A DNA stretch of 64,000 bases from Ziziphus jujuba (lineage: Eukaryota; Streptophyta; Magnoliopsida; Rosales; Rhamnaceae), in contig NC_083384.1 in assembly GCF_031755915.1 (NCBI RefSeq), forward strand, positions 30,671,001 through 30,735,000, given 5' to 3'. Below the pieces are notes generated by a model. That model worked only from the letters and a program-made list of their open reading frames with translations, made no database searches and was not told where the DNA came from. The translations under genes and the position numbers were made by a program. Positions 1-12,457 of this stretch are shown one piece after another. How positions within the stretch are numbered: position 1 is the first letter of the stretch; each line of letters starts with the position of its first letter.

Positions 1-140
1 CTTGTCTTATCTTTTTGTTATAAATAGTACCTATCACTCTAACGTGTAACTATCTTTATTAATTGCCAGCTTGTATAAATACCAGTTACTATTCATTCAA
101 TAAAATAACTTTTCTGATAAGCTTTTCATTAGCTCCTTTA
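1..140 (+). repeat. Copia-1 5' LTR (partial)
   Basis: This matches 8053-8192 with 8 mismatches and no gaps, and lies directly before the primer binding site. By comparison with the 3' LTR, the first 30 bp are outside the window. The right end reads CTCCTTTA and not the usual CA, so the exact edge may be off by a few bases. Confidence 0.9.
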
Positions 141-152
141 TGGTATCAGAGC
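141..152 (+). other. Primer binding site of Copia-1
   Basis: TGGTATCAGAGC follows the 5' LTR directly. This is the standard copia site complementary to the 3' end of initiator methionine tRNA, used to prime minus-strand DNA synthesis. Confidence 0.9.
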
Positions 153-225
153 TGAATACTCTAGAGAGTTTTTTTTTTTTTCCTGATCCACTCTCCTTTC
201 CAGCCCGAATTAATTTCTTTTTACT

Positions 226-1066
226 ATGGTTACCCAACCACCCATCTTGTCTGCCTCTTCCTCTTCTATTACTTATTCTCAAACATATGACTTTGCCAAT
301 TTAGTCTTCCTTAACGTTGCTACCCAGGCACCAATTCGGCTCACACCAGTCAATTTCTTCACATGGAAAGCCCAATGGGATGCATTCCTTTATGGTTATG
401 CTCTTACTGGTTATGTTGACGGTTCTCTACCTTGTCCACCTTCATCTTCAAACCTGGCTTATTTGTTTTGGACATGTTAAGATCAACTTCTTTTCGGATC
501 TCTTCTTGCTTCCTTGTCACATGACCTCTCATCAATGGTGGCCTCATCTAAAACATCTCGTGAGTTATGGAACAAGTTTTGTCTCACCTATGCCAAGCCA
601 TCCCGATCTCGTATCATTCGTCTTCGTGAAAAAATTTTTTGGCCACAAGGTTCATAGAGTATCACAACATAAATGTTTGATATTAAGGCAGCTGCTGATG
701 AGTTAGCCTTACTAAATGAACCCCTTAAAGATGAAGAGGTAACAATTTATGTCCTTAATGGTTTAAATTCTTATCTGAAAGAGATTTCTGCTGCATTTAG
801 ATCTTCATGAATGATTGCTGGAATATGAAGCCTACATTCACAAATTTGAGCCTTACACTCTCGAAGACTCTCCCATTCTTGCTCACATTGCTCATAAAAC
901 AAATGGACCTCCCTCCTTCACACAGCATCCTAAAAAAAAAATCTGGTTCAAAATTTCAAGCCACTCGCAATTTTTCCTTTTCTTCTTCTCCAACCTGGAG
1001 GCTATCATGGACATTGTCAATTGTGTGTAGTCAACAAGGTCATATTGCCAATTTTGTCCTCAGTTG
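226..1066 (+). pseudogene. Copia-1 gag remnant
   Basis: The frame starting at 226 has a copia gag (UBN2-like) N-terminus: a low-complexity Ser/Thr start, then a segment of the type LTPVNFFTWKAQWDAFLYGY and GYVDGSLPCPP. It stops at 478-480. Gag-like sequence then continues in other frames to about 1066. The CCHC knuckle region near 1005-1060 is recognisable (HCQLC, then QQGHIANF in a shifted frame) but broken. The protein would have packaged element RNA; this copy cannot. Confidence 0.75.
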
Positions 1067-1215
1067 AAAAAACAATGGACTTATATTCCGCAGCCCGGTC
1101 TTCTCCCTACTCCTCAAATTAAAAAATTGCCGCAAAGGTATTACTCAAGTCCACAAGATCATTCACTTCCCAGCTAGAACTCTCCTCAACCTTCCTAGCT
1201 TCTACATTCAGGTGC

Positions 1216-2499
1216 CTCTCACCATGTTACAAATGATCTTCACAACCTGTCTGCTCATTCAAACTATGATGGAACTGATGCAATTTTGGTTGGCAATGGT
1301 AGTGCTTTGAATATTACTCATGTTGGTTCAACACATATTCCTGCTAATAATAATTTTTTATTACTGTCAGATGTTTTATGTGTGCCATAAATGAGTCGGA
1401 ATTTAGTTTCTATTTCTAAATTTTGCATTAATAACAATGCTACCATTGAATTCTCACCCATGGGTTTTATTGTGAAGGATATACCGATGGAAATGACTTT
1501 GTTTCAAGGACAAATAAAGGAAGTGTCTATGAATGCCCTTTTCGTCCATCAAATTCCAGAATTTCTTCACCGCTTGTTTCCTTTTCTAGTGTCAATAGGC
1601 ATCTGCGTTTAGGTCATCCATCAAATAAAATTTTAAGTCATTTAATTTCTTCATTTTCCTTTCCTATCTCATCATCAAACAGTTTTATTTGTAATCCATG
1701 CAGATGTAATAAAGCTCATAAGCTTCCTTTTAATATTTCTTCTATGACAAGTTCTAAACCTTTACAATTATTATACTCTTATGTATGGGGTCCTGCACCT
1801 ATCACCTCAATTGATGGCTATAAATATTATGTTATTTTTGTTGACCATTTCACTAAATATATTTGGTTTTATCCATTAAAACAAAAATCTAAGGTTTACT
1901 TTGTTTTTCTAAAATTCAAAGCTAACGTGGAAAGTTTTTTTGAAAGAAATATTATATCCTTTTACTCAGACAATGGAGGTAAATTTATTAAACTAAAATC
2001 TTTTTTTGAAACAACTGGTATCAATCAATTTTTATCCCCACCCTATACATCAGAGCATAATGGTTATGCAGAACGTCGTCATAGACATATTCGGGAAACT
2101 AGTTTAGCCTTATTATCTCATGCTGGCTTACAACTAAAAATTTGGTCTCATAGTTTTCAAATAGTAGTCTACTTAATTAATAGGTTGTCTACTTCTACTC
2201 TTCATCTGAAATCCCCATTTGAAATTCTTTTTCAAAGGACACCTAATTATCATCATTTAAAGGTGTTTGGTTGTCTTTGTTATCATTGGACTAAACCATA
2301 TAATAAACACAAATTAAAAGCCACATCCACTCCCTGTGTCTTTTTAGGATATCAACCTAATCAAAATGCTTACCTGTTCTATGATTTTTCTCTTCATAAA
2401 TATTACATCTTGAGACATGTAACCTTTGTCGAGTCTGTGTTCCCCTATACCTCTCCATCGATTTCTCCCAATATTAATGTCAAAAATATTAATAATTAG
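1216..2499 (+). pseudogene. Copia-1 protease and integrase remnant
   Basis: A degraded protease tail (1216-1500, including the NLVSISKFC segment) is followed by a GAG-pre-integrase region (about 1600-1740) and an integrase core in an open frame from 1744 to 2499. The integrase keeps SDNGG (second Asp) and NGYAERRHRHI (Glu). The first catalytic position, normally HSDVWGP, reads YSYVWGP, so the first Asp is missing. Later segments NRLSTSTLHLKSPFEILF and VFGCLCY match the copia integrase C-terminal part. Stops separate it from protease and reverse transcriptase. Confidence 0.85.
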
Positions 2500-4252
2500 G
2501 ATTTATCTATTCCTTCAATTGGGGAACCGCACATAGCAGTCCCTTTTCTTTCCACTACATCCAAAGCTCGTGATCCTCCATCTTTTTCTATCTCTTTATC
2601 ACCTACTCCCACTAGGATTTCCTCTCCCTACTTACTCCCACGTGATGTTTCCTTTTCTAAGTCAACTTCTTTTTCCTCACCTACTCCCTCAGCACATGCC
2701 ACTCAATCACCTAATCCCATTCAAAGTACTTCTCACCAACCACTTCCACATGATGTTCCCCGTTCTCCATCAACCTCTTTTTCTTCACTTACTCCCTCAC
2801 AAAATGCCACTCAATGACTACCTTCGTTATCTTGTCCTCAAGAAACAGCAGTTCCTTGTCAAGGTATATCCAATCACATGCCTTCAAATTTTCCTATGGA
2901 CCCATCAAGCTCACAAAGAAAAAAGTCACTGATCTTACACATGCCATGAGGACCAGGTCTCTTAATAATATTTTCAAACCCAAACTCTTATCTTATTTTT
3001 ACATGGCGACCTCACACTCATGTCTTTCAGAAATTGAACTTCAAACTGTCTCTCACACACTTAAGGATGCAAACTAGCGTGGTGCAATGTCTGATGAGTT
3101 CAATGCCTTAGTTCAGAATGGTACACGGGAATTGGTTCCATCTAACTCCACATATAATCTTGTGGGTAGTAAGTTGGTCTTTAGAATCAAGAGAAATTCA
3201 GATGGTACTATAAGCAGGTATAAAGCACATTTGGTTGCCAAGGGATTCCATCAATGACCAGGAATTGATTATTCAGAAACCTTCAGTCCAGTCATAAAGC
3301 CAGCCACTATCCGAATTATTCTATCCATTGCCTTAACTAAAAACTAGCCCTTATGGCAACTTGACATTAACAATGCCTTTCTCCATGGTCATCTCAATGA
3401 AGAGGTTTATATGAAACAACCTTAAGGGTTCATTGATTCCACCAAGCCGTCCCATGTTTGTAAACTGAAGAAAGCAATCTATGGGTTAAAGCAAGCGCCC
3501 CGTGCATGGTATACCGAGTTGAAGAATTTTCTTCTCTCATATGTGTTTGTCAACTCTTTATCTGACACCTCTTTATTTATTTTTCAACATTCAAATATAA
3601 TTCTTTATCTCCTAGTCTATGTGGATGATATTCTCTTAGGGAATAATTCCTCTACCCTTTCTAATTTTGTTAAAGCTCTATCAAGTACCTTCTCTCTTAA
3701 AGATCTTAAAGATTTGAATTTGTTTATTGGAGTTGAGGTAATTTCCTGTATCGATGGTCTTCTCCTCACACTTAGTATCGTCAGGTTGTTAGTAGTCTTC
3801 AGTAACTATCTCTGACTCGTCCTGATATTTCCTTTGCTGTGAATAAATTGTCTCAGTTTATGCATAAGCCCACTGAAACTCACTGGGTTGCTGTTAAAAG
3901 ACTTCTTCGATATCTTAAAGGTACAAGCTCTTTTGGCTTATTTCTTAAATGCGACTCTTCTCTCTCTCTTCATGCTTTTTGTGATGCTGATTGGGCCGGT
4001 AATAAGGATGATTGTACTTCAACTTCGGCATATGTCATGTATTTTGGGTCCAATCCAATTTCTTGGATGTCCAAGAAGCAACACACGATCTCTCGTTCTT
4101 CTACTAAAGCTGAGTACCGCTCCATTGCTACTGCTACATCTGAATTATGCTGGCTTTGGTCTTTATTGTTTGAGTTAAAATTTGCTATACCTCAAGTTCT
4201 AGTTATCTACTGTGACAATGTGAGTGGTACCTACATCTGCGCAAATCCAATT

Positions 4253-7200
4253 TGTGACACCCCGTCTCGAAATATGCCAAAAATTTCTCAAGTTAATCAA
4301 AGTTGATCGGGTTTGACTGTCGTTAACCAAGAAGGGTCAAAATTTGACTTTTTGACTCGGCAAGCTTTCTAGGTTTACTGAGGCACCGTAGCGAAGTACG
4401 CATCGACCCGAGTTCATAGACTAGTAGCACGATAAAAATAGAATTACAGTTTGAAAGTTATGGGCAAAACAAATTGAGGTCCAAATTATCCGAGGGTGCC
4501 GAAGTTGACTTTTTATTGTTGTAGAAATGAGCTTTGACTCATGTACGGTTGTGAAGTGCTCGTTGATACAAGTCCATAGACTAGCAGCACGCTTGGTTTG
4601 GACAGTTTGGTGAAAAGTTATGGATCTACAAAGTTTTCTAGTACATCATTATTTTATTATTATTTTATTTTACATTATTTTATTAATTTCTTTTCCTTTT
4701 CTTTTTTCTTTTTCTTTTTCCTTTATTTTTCTTTCTTTTTCTTTTCTTTGGGCACGTGAAGAAAAAGGGGAAAAAGGAATACTATTCATCATCCCTCCCT
4801 CTCCCTCTCTCTCTTTTCCCTCTCTCTCATTCTCCCTCTCAGGCCTTCCCGTTTCTGTTTTCTCTGGCCATTGAAATGAGGCACGTTCCAGCCAGCATGA
4901 CAGCCCATGGCTGGGCAACTTCGATGGCCAAGTTTCTGGCCAAATGGCCGACGGACGCACCAGGATCGGTGCCCCAAAGCCGTCGGCTGGCGGTTCTCCA
5001 GTTAGCCATTTTTCGGCGGTTCTTGGCCGTGAGACAGGTCATCCCCCCTAGATTTCAACCCCCTGAATCCAAAAATAACCTCCATTTGCACAAATTCTGA
5101 GCCGTTTGTGAGATAGAAGAGGAGGAAGTCCGGCCACCTTTGGTCGAGTTGAGTCCAACGGAGATTGGTAACATATTCCTCGTCCCCTTAGCTTTCCGTT
5201 GATACCTTATTTGTGAATTTTGGTTACCGTTTGTGTTAGCTCCCCCAGGTACCGGGTATTAGTTATCCAAATAAAATATTAATTTATTTGACCCTGTGTT
5301 ATATTATTATTCTAGGAGCACGTGTGAGTCATAGAATTGATCCTATGGAGGATTTTGGTATAATTGCGTGCTCGAGGTGAGTGACCCACCTTCAAAACTA
5401 TTTTGGAGACTATTAAAAATATATATATTGTGTTATTTGGAATTATGAAAAATAAATGTGTTTGATATTGAGAGGAATTGATATTTAAAATTTATAATGC
5501 CAAATTATGATTAATTAATATATGTAATGTCACCGAACTATATTTTGGGATTGAAAAAAATAATATATATATATATATATATATGGTACTAATTGAAGTT
5601 ATGAAAAATGTGCTATATATGTTTAATATTGAAGAGATTGTTATTTGAGCTTATGATGATGATTTATGTTGACTTAGTGCATGTATTGCATCAAAAATTA
5701 TATTTTGGGTTTTTAAATAAATTATGTTTTAAATTGTTATTAAATTTATTTTTGAATTTATGATGCCAAAAGTTTATTGATTTAAGCATATATTGCATGA
5801 AATTCATATATTTGGTTTTAAAGAAGTTATGGATTTAAATTACGATCGATTATTGTTAACTTTATATTATAGAATTTATTGCGTATAATAAATGTACTTA
5901 TGTGGATTTAAGCAAATATTAAATTTATATGATTTTGATATAAATTGATTTTAAGATTTTGAGAAAAATAATTGTATTAAAGTATTGAGAATTATTTATG
6001 GATCAGGTTTTCATGGTGTTGAAAATTGTTGTATTTAAATGGATGGATTTGAAATTGATGGATTTTAAAGTGATGAATTTATTACGAGGATTAGAGAAAA
6101 TATGGGATTGTGAATTTGAAAAATTGTATATTTCCCACGATGAATTTTGGAAAAACTTGGTATTTTAATAAATTTAGTAATTGATTTTAGACGCACTTAT
6201 ACAGTACTGGTGTTCTGTACTGTATATGTGGATGAGCGCGCAAGTTGTAATGTCTCCCGTGAGTTGCCATCGGACCGAGGGTAGGCAAGTTTTATATAGT
6301 GCACATAAGCCGCTCCCCTCCATGGTCGGGATGACAGTTTAAGCAGCGGAGCTGTCGGGATGCCAAAGCGACCATACGCAATTTTCTTTCTTTAACCCCT
6401 TGCTAGATGGTGCTTGGGACGCCGGGTATCATAGGGCATCACTGGTATATAGGGTGATGCGTCAAGTTATTTTCTTGATACGAATTTCAAACCAAGATGC
6501 TTTAAAATTGTAGTTAAAATTAAACGTATTTAACTTTGTTTTATTGCTTATTTCAAACTAATATTTTCTAAAATGTATTTATTCATGTTTTTATCAATTA
6601 TTTTAAATTGGTGTTTTAGAATTTTATTTTACCATGTTGATATTATTTATTTAAATTTTGAGATTTTAACATGAACTTTATTGTATTCTTTTATCTATTT
6701 TAAATTGAGGTTTAAAATCTATTAAAATGTTTCTTTGATTATTTCATTGATTTAAATAATAAATTTTATAATTTATATATTGAGTTTATTTTTGTTTTAT
6801 GCCAAATTTCTTTAATACAAGTTTATTTATGATTTTATTTATTTTATCCAATGATGTCTTATTCTAAATTTAATTATTGGATTTTTAAAATGTTTCAATG
6901 TATATATTGAGTTCTAAATTAATATTTGTATTTATGTGCATTCTAAATTATTGCATTTCATTTAACTTGATATTTCCTTAATTATGTTTAATGTAAATTT
7001 TATTGTGATTTTGCTTATTTTATTTATGACATCTTGTGTACAATTTAATAATTGTTATTAAAATTATTCTTGCTTCTTATTATACATTCTAGATCTAATT
7101 TAATGTATTTTATTTATAAGTTATTTAATTAATTATTTCTTGATTTTTGGGGTACAATTATTGGGTTTTGTGAAAATGTTTTAAAATGTAAACTTTTCCA

Positions 7201-7820
7201 ACTGAGTAAACAGTGAGGGTTTTGAGAGAAAGCAATATTTCAACTACTTATTATTTATTTGATTATTTATTATTAATTAATCAAGTTCATTTTATCGTTA
7301 TATTATTTTTATTATTATTATGATTGTGTCGTAGTTAGGATCACTCACTGAGATGATTAGCATCTCATGTTTTTAAATTCCATTCCCCTAGATCCAGGTT
7401 AGTAGACGTTGATCGTTCGGAGGTGAGTTCGATGTCTTGTTCTTTGCTGAAAGTTCAAGGAGCCTTACTTACTTTTCTTCACTATCTTATATTGTTTCTT
7501 TTATCCTTTGCTGTATTAAATTTCATATTTAATTGTATCTCGATAAAACTCTGTATACTGTCTTGGACATTTCTTTATTAATTATGCACTGATTTTCTGT
7601 TATTCATTTGAAGTGCTGCAAATTTATGGAATTAAATTATAGTAAGGTGGGAGGAATAAGGTGGTGTATATAGAAGTGTGTTTTCAGTACAGGAAGTTTG
7701 TGGTAAGTCCAACCCCTAGGGGAGGTTCTGTCGGATTTTCCATTGGAGGGTCCGGTAGGGTTTCCCTGGAATCAGGGCTTGTCTAGGGTTCCGATGAGGA
7801 ATTTTGGACAGGTCCTGACA
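4253..7820 (+). mobile_element. Solo-LTR-like element A (3.57 kb), nested in Copia-1
   Basis: It starts TGTGACACCCCGTC and ends GGTCCTGACA, the same ends as elements B and C. It shares with them internal blocks such as GTGAGTGACCCACCTTC (near 5379) and CACTCACTGAGATGATT (near 7341). It has no internal long repeat, no retroviral domain and no gene-like frame. A GC-rich part lies near 4860-5100; most of the rest is very AT-rich. Flanks are CAATT before and CGGTT after, which can be one 5-bp duplication with two G-to-A changes. It interrupts the RNase H frame of Copia-1. A solo LTR of a large Gypsy-type element is my best reading; the lineage is not proven. Confidence 0.75.
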
Positions 7821-8010
7821 CGGTTCTTCACTCTAAGATGAAGCACATCACGGTTGACTTCCACTTTGTCCGAGAAAAGGTTTCTCAAGGAGAACTATGG
7901 GTGTGTCATATTTCCAGCACAGAGCAGCTTGCTGATGCTCTAACCAAACCACTCTCCAAACAGCGATTAGAGTTTCTTCGACCCAAGCTAAGTGTTCATT
8001 CCACCCTTAG

Positions 8011-8022
8011 CTTGAGGGGGCA
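8011..8022 (+). other. Copia-1 polypurine tract
   Basis: CTTGAGGGGGCA lies directly before the 3' LTR start (TGATAAAG at 8023), the expected place of the plus-strand primer. Confidence 0.75.
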
Positions 8023-8192
8023 TGATAAAGACTAGTTATTTTGGTGTTATCTCTTGTCTTATCTATCTGTTGTAAATAGTACCTATCACTCTAACGTGTA
8101 GCTATCTTTATTAACTGTCAGCTTGTATAAATACCAGTTACTATTCATTCAATAAAATAACTTTTCTGATCAGCTTTTCATCAGCTCCTTTA
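8023..8192 (+). repeat. Copia-1 3' LTR (170 bp)
   Basis: It begins TGATAAAGAC after the polypurine tract and ends CTCCTTTA. The last 140 bp repeat positions 1-140. It contains TATAAATA near 8129. The bases directly after it are TNL-1 exon sequence. Confidence 0.9.
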
Positions 8193-11071
8193 AAATGTTG
8201 CTCAGAAAATTCTTTATGCCTCCAAACTCTACAAGATCCAAATACCATGTGCTCCTTGATATCTCTTTAAAATCGCTAAGTTTGGAGCAACCATTCAAAT
8301 TTAGATCAGTAAGCTTGTGAAGGTTTTAAAGGGTTGGAAGAACTTGAACCAAACTGGTACATCCTTCAAGATTTAAACTTTCCAGGCAGGGAGCCAGTTG
8401 AGACAAATCTGGTAATTCTATAAGGAACTTGGAATAACTGAGATCCATCCTTCTCAACATCGGAAAAGAATGTGGTGATGCAGAAAAATGGCTAAAATTA
8501 TTTAGTATATATTCATGTACTTGACATATGATACAATTGAACTAAATTAAATTACTAAAAACTAAAAAGTTACACATACCTGAACTTCATGATTCCAAAG
8601 TTTTTCAACATGGTTGCCACGTAGTCTCAGTTCAACAAGATTTTTAGGCGTAAAATTTGATGGCAGTGATTTCAAAGGGTATAAATCCCAATGAAAATAA
8701 TTTTGTTTCTTAGAAAGATAAGAATCAAGGCCTTGAGGAAAGTACAATTTGAACTTATTATCACTAATATTGTTCCCCCAGAAAATTTTGAGGATTCGCA
8801 GATTTCATATCTTCGATAAGGCTGTACGACACGCTTTTATATCTCTCATCATGCCAGACATGTTAAATGATATGAATTTAACTGCTATAGTTCCCTGACA
8901 ATCAAATGAACATTAATTTAGATAAACTAATATATCTGAGTAAACAATATTTTAAAAAAAAAAATTTTGAAAAACACTGTGTACATAAAAACCCAACAAT
9001 TTACTTGTTGTTAAAACATAATTTCTATAATTTTTAGAAGGAGTCAATAATCCGTTTGCACTTACAGTATTTCTTTCCAACACATGGCAAACATCCTTAG
9101 CATCCCACAGTCTGCTGTAATCACCAGGTTCTGTATGTCTATCACAAGCAATTTTTTGACCCATTTGTCTCAACAAATCATGCATCCATAGCTTATTGTC
9201 TATCCAATATTTACCATCTTCAATTAACGACTTTTCAATGAAAACACTTAGACCCATTTTCACCTAACAATCACCATCATCTAATAATCTTTCTGCATTA
9301 ACTCTGGAAAAAGACCCATCAAATAGACGTGCAATGTCAAGAAATATACTTTGGATCCTTTTATTTAGTCCCTCGTAACTAGTTCTTAACACATTTAAAA
9401 TTTTGTCTTGATCCGGAAATCTTTTCTGGTTATATAATACATTTTCCTAGTCTTGATTATTTCTCGAATAAAGAAAAGGACTCCAAACTTTAAGAGCTAA
9501 TGGATTTCCATGTGTGCAAAACTTGCCACCCTTCTAAACCATTTTATCATCTATTGGAGGAGAATTTTTCCCAAAAGCATGCAAATGGAAGAGCTCAAGG
9601 GATTCAGTGTGACTTAATCCCTCAACCTTGTATATTTTTTATCGGTAACTTTCTTAAGGACTTGCAAATTTGTAGAAGTAACTATAATTCTACTTCCAGC
9701 AACAAGTTGATCATATCCTTCAATTAAATCTAATTAGGTCAAACTATCCACATCATCAAGAACCAAGAGTACCTTTTTATAGCGAAGTTTGTCAAAAATA
9801 TATGGTGATGCTATAAACGAGGTATCCATCTTTAGAATAGCTTGATCAGTATTTAATAATTCTGAATGAAGCTTCTTTCTCAAATAATTTGATCCATGTC
9901 TTGCATATAGCAACCTTCAAACCGAGAATGTGATAGGTACTCTTGATATACTACACTAGCAAGGGTGGTCTTACCAATACCTCCCATACCCCAAATACCA
10001 ATCATATGCACATCTATTGAGCCAATGGATAATAATGATTTAATTTCCATGAACTTTTTTTCCAATTCCAATGAGTCACCCCTTGTAATGCTCATTTGAA
10101 AGTTGGTATTTGGGTAATTTCAATGACATATCTTCAACAATTTTTTGAACTAACTTAGGCTCAGGACTACATAAATGTGAAAAAAAAAGAAAAAAAAGAA
10201 AAGAACGTACACTTGTTAGGAAAAGAGGAAAACATGTAAGGTTAAGTAGATTCAAGTAAAAAGATAAGTAAAAGGGAGAAATTTTAAATAATATTTTATT
10301 TATTCAATTACATTATTCAATATTTTGGTTATTATTGTCATTGCCTCTACTAAAATAAAAAATAGTATCTTTCAAAAAAATTAAATTAAATTAAAACAGT
10401 ATTAGTTATTGTCTGATTTGCATTATTCAACATAAAAAAAGAAAAAAAAAATCATGTTTTATGTTATATTGATTGTAAACGGTGAGATACAATTGAAAAT
10501 TGCTAGCCTACTTTATTATGCTACTACTGGTAATATATAATTAGGATATGTAGAAATTAATATACCTGAAAGCCTTTGAATCGAAGCCATGCAGATTGGA
10601 TGCTTCTGTTAAAGCATCCTTCCATTTTTGGACCTTCTCCATTATATCCTTAAAGTGGTGTTCAAGTTCAACAAATGCAACTCCATAATTCGCCTTCTGA
10701 TTCTGTACCATCGATGGATCTATATGGTAAAAGATTGGCATAACAATCTGTCCTTTTGTTCTTCTACATTCAAGTATTTGCAATAGCTCATCCAGACATC
10801 TTATGGACGAAGCATAGTTTTCTGAGAAAATGATCACCGAAATCTTGGATTCCTTGATAGCTTTCCTAAGTATGGGGGACATTTCTTCGCCTCTATCAAG
10901 TTCATGATCTATGGAAGTCAAGATCTGGTTTGCAGATAAAGCTCCATAGAGATAGCTAGCAAATGTATTGAGGGTGTCATCACCTCTGAAACTCATAAAC
11001 ACATCATATGTGTCTTCAAACTCATACCTTTGTTCAGGAAAGATTGGTGAAGAAAGAGAAGAAAAAGCCAT
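8193..11071 (-). pseudogene. TNL-1: TIR-NB-LRR disease resistance pseudogene, cut by Copia-1
   Basis: The exons by comparison with TNL-2 and TNL-4 are TIR 10566-11071, NB-ARC 9066-10166, short LRR 8580-8894, and long LRR about 8193-8472, where Copia-1 begins. The TIR exon is open (168 codons) and keeps CLDEL with the catalytic Glu, but the usual WCLDEL Trp is Arg. The NB-ARC exon keeps the P-loop GMGGIGKTT and WMHDLLRQMG but has a stop (KG-stop-LIG) and several frameshifts. The short LRR exon has a TGA where the others have a Cys codon. The acceptor of the long LRR exon, CACAG in relatives, reads CACAT. The C-terminal half is outside the window. It cannot make a receptor; a TIR-only product is conceivable. 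Confidence 0.9.
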
Positions 11072-11187
11072 GCTTACAAATTAAGCTTCCAGATTAAGTG
11101 AAGAACTAAAGTTGGGTGTGGAGAGATGGATATGGAGATGTACCGCTTTATGAAGTAGATCCAAGAAAATGTTTATACTTTCTCTCC

Positions 11188-11213
11188 TTAGTCAACTACA
11201 AATTGTTGACTAA
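11188..11213. promoter_or_regulatory. Inverted pair of W-box cores upstream of TNL-1
   Basis: TTAGTCAAC (11188-11196) and GTTGACTAA (11205-11213) form a perfect 9-bp inverted repeat with an 8-bp spacer. Each arm carries the WRKY-factor core TTGAC. It lies about 120-140 bp upstream of the TNL-1 start codon at 11071, a usual place for defence promoter sites. Binding is inferred. Confidence 0.45.
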
Positions 11214-12046
11214 AAGATAGGAGTCATAACAATATGATGTATAAGTCGGCCTGCGTCAGTGAAAATCATTGAGAGAACCTCCAAAACTCAAAGCTCGAGG
11301 AAGGTGAAAAATCTCCCTCTCCAAGTTATATTTAAAATATAATTTTGAAGTCAGCTTGTATTTAATATTTAACTACCATGCGACGGGATCATCAATTTGG
11401 GTTGGTTGGAGGGTTGTATTTTTATTTTCATGTAATTAATATTCTCTTTAATGTCATTTGAATGATAATTAATCATTGAAAACTACACTTGAACTATGAA
11501 TTAATTAAGCATCGTAGAACTTTGCGCAAACACATTTTAACATGTTCATTGTCATGCTAAAGCATTACTACTACTACTACTGAAAAATTAAAAAAAGAAA
11601 AAGAAAAAAAGCATTAGCCTCGACAATTTTAGCCACTATAAACTTGTAGCTAAAAACACTTTTGACAATAATAAATAGTTTATAACCACAATAATTAGTT
11701 TTAGCTACAAACTGTGTTACTGTTAAAAGCCCGTCAATATATATAGTGTATAGTGTTCCCGACCATAATTATTTGACTAAGAAAAAATCTAAGACTTCCA
11801 CCTGTATATTTATGTCTTTTTCATTAAAGCTTGCTATAAAATGTGAATATACTTGCACAAAAAGTCAAGATACCACACCTTTCATTAGTAGCAAACGTAT
11901 ACGTGTCTGCATGCATATCTCACACACAGTTTCTTCACAACCAGAAACTAACAGAAAAGCCAAAATGCGGATAAGAGTAAATCTAAGCACAGCTCATGTT
12001 AAAATTTGTACAGCTATACGTGAATACATAATGGTAGATATTTAAA
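11214..12046. other. Spacer upstream of TNL-1, repeated cluster module
   Basis: I see no gene. The part from about 11740 to 12040 (a stretch ending in ATAATGGTAGATATTTAA) matches 31330-31600 and 32050-32115, and in part 21540-21760, so it is a cluster spacer block and not unique sequence. The 99-codon frame at 11746-12045 has no recognisable domain and is not kept in the other copies. Confidence 0.6.
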
Positions 12047-12388
12047 AAACTCTGCACTTTTCGATAGTGTTTTGCTTTATCGATATTGGCTAGATACTCG
12101 ATCTCTGGGCTTGTTTGGAAACCACTAATAAAAGCAAATGGACATATTTTTTGCCAAATAACTTAAATTCTCTTCATATTTAAATTGTGGATATTCCTTT
12201 AATGGGGGATGGAACAATACCTTTGTAGGTGCTTTTCAAGAACACCGGTAAGCTTTTTTGTGAAAATCTTGTAATGTTTGCAACGTTTTTTTGATTTTGA
12301 ATAATTTTGAATTAATGGGCCTTTATGTGCATTATTTGTGGCCTTTTTGTAACACCCCGTCCTAAAGTACAACGGAAATTTTCCAACT

Positions 12389-12457
12389 TTGACCGAGGTT
12401 GACCGTTGACCGTTGACTTTGATTGTTGGCTGTTGACCGAAGGGGTTAAAAGTTGAC
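12389..12457. promoter_or_regulatory. Cluster of six TTGAC W-box cores at the left end of element B
   Basis: TTGAC occurs at 12389, 12399, 12406, 12413, 12433 and 12453, all on the plus strand within 69 bp. WRKY factors bind TTGAC(C/T). The same end of element C carries seven (38535-38588); element A has fewer. Regulatory activity is inferred only. Confidence 0.35.

Larger units (their letters stand above)
3075..8035 (+). pseudogene. Copia-1 reverse transcriptase and RNase H remnant, split by solo LTR A
   Basis: From 3075 one frame reads through reverse transcriptase with in-frame stops at 3255 (TGA), 3345 (TAG) and 3423 (TAA). The KARLVAKGF-type motif reads KAHLVAKGFHQ, followed by QLDINNAFLHGHLNEEVYMKQP, YGLKQAPRAWY and the catalytic LLVYVDDILL near 3615. 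A deletion near 3800 removes the link region. RNase H resumes at about 3815 (RPDISFAVNKLSQFMHKP) and runs to ANPI at about 4252. The last part (HSKMKHITVDFHFVREKV to the stop at 8033-8035) lies beyond solo LTR A. No functional enzyme is possible. Confidence 0.9.
1..8192 (+). mobile_element. Copia-1: degraded Ty1/copia LTR retrotransposon, left edge outside window
   Basis: The element runs from a truncated 5' LTR (1-140) through a primer binding site at 141 to a 3' LTR (8023-8192). Gag, protease, integrase, reverse transcriptase and RNase H remains occur in the copia order on the plus strand, all with stops or frameshifts. Solo LTR A (4253-7820) is inserted in its RNase H region. Downstream of 8192 the sequence continues as the long LRR exon of TNL-1, matching 39427 onward of TNL-3, so the element landed in that exon. 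I count 8 mismatches in the 140 bp of LTR that can be compared, so the insertion is old. The target duplication cannot be checked because the left flank is missing. Confidence 0.93.

Noticed and set aside
4670..5100. Overlapping open frames on both strands in element A
   Set aside because: They lie in a GC- and purine/pyrimidine-rich part, overlap each other, and have no domain or match in elements B and C.
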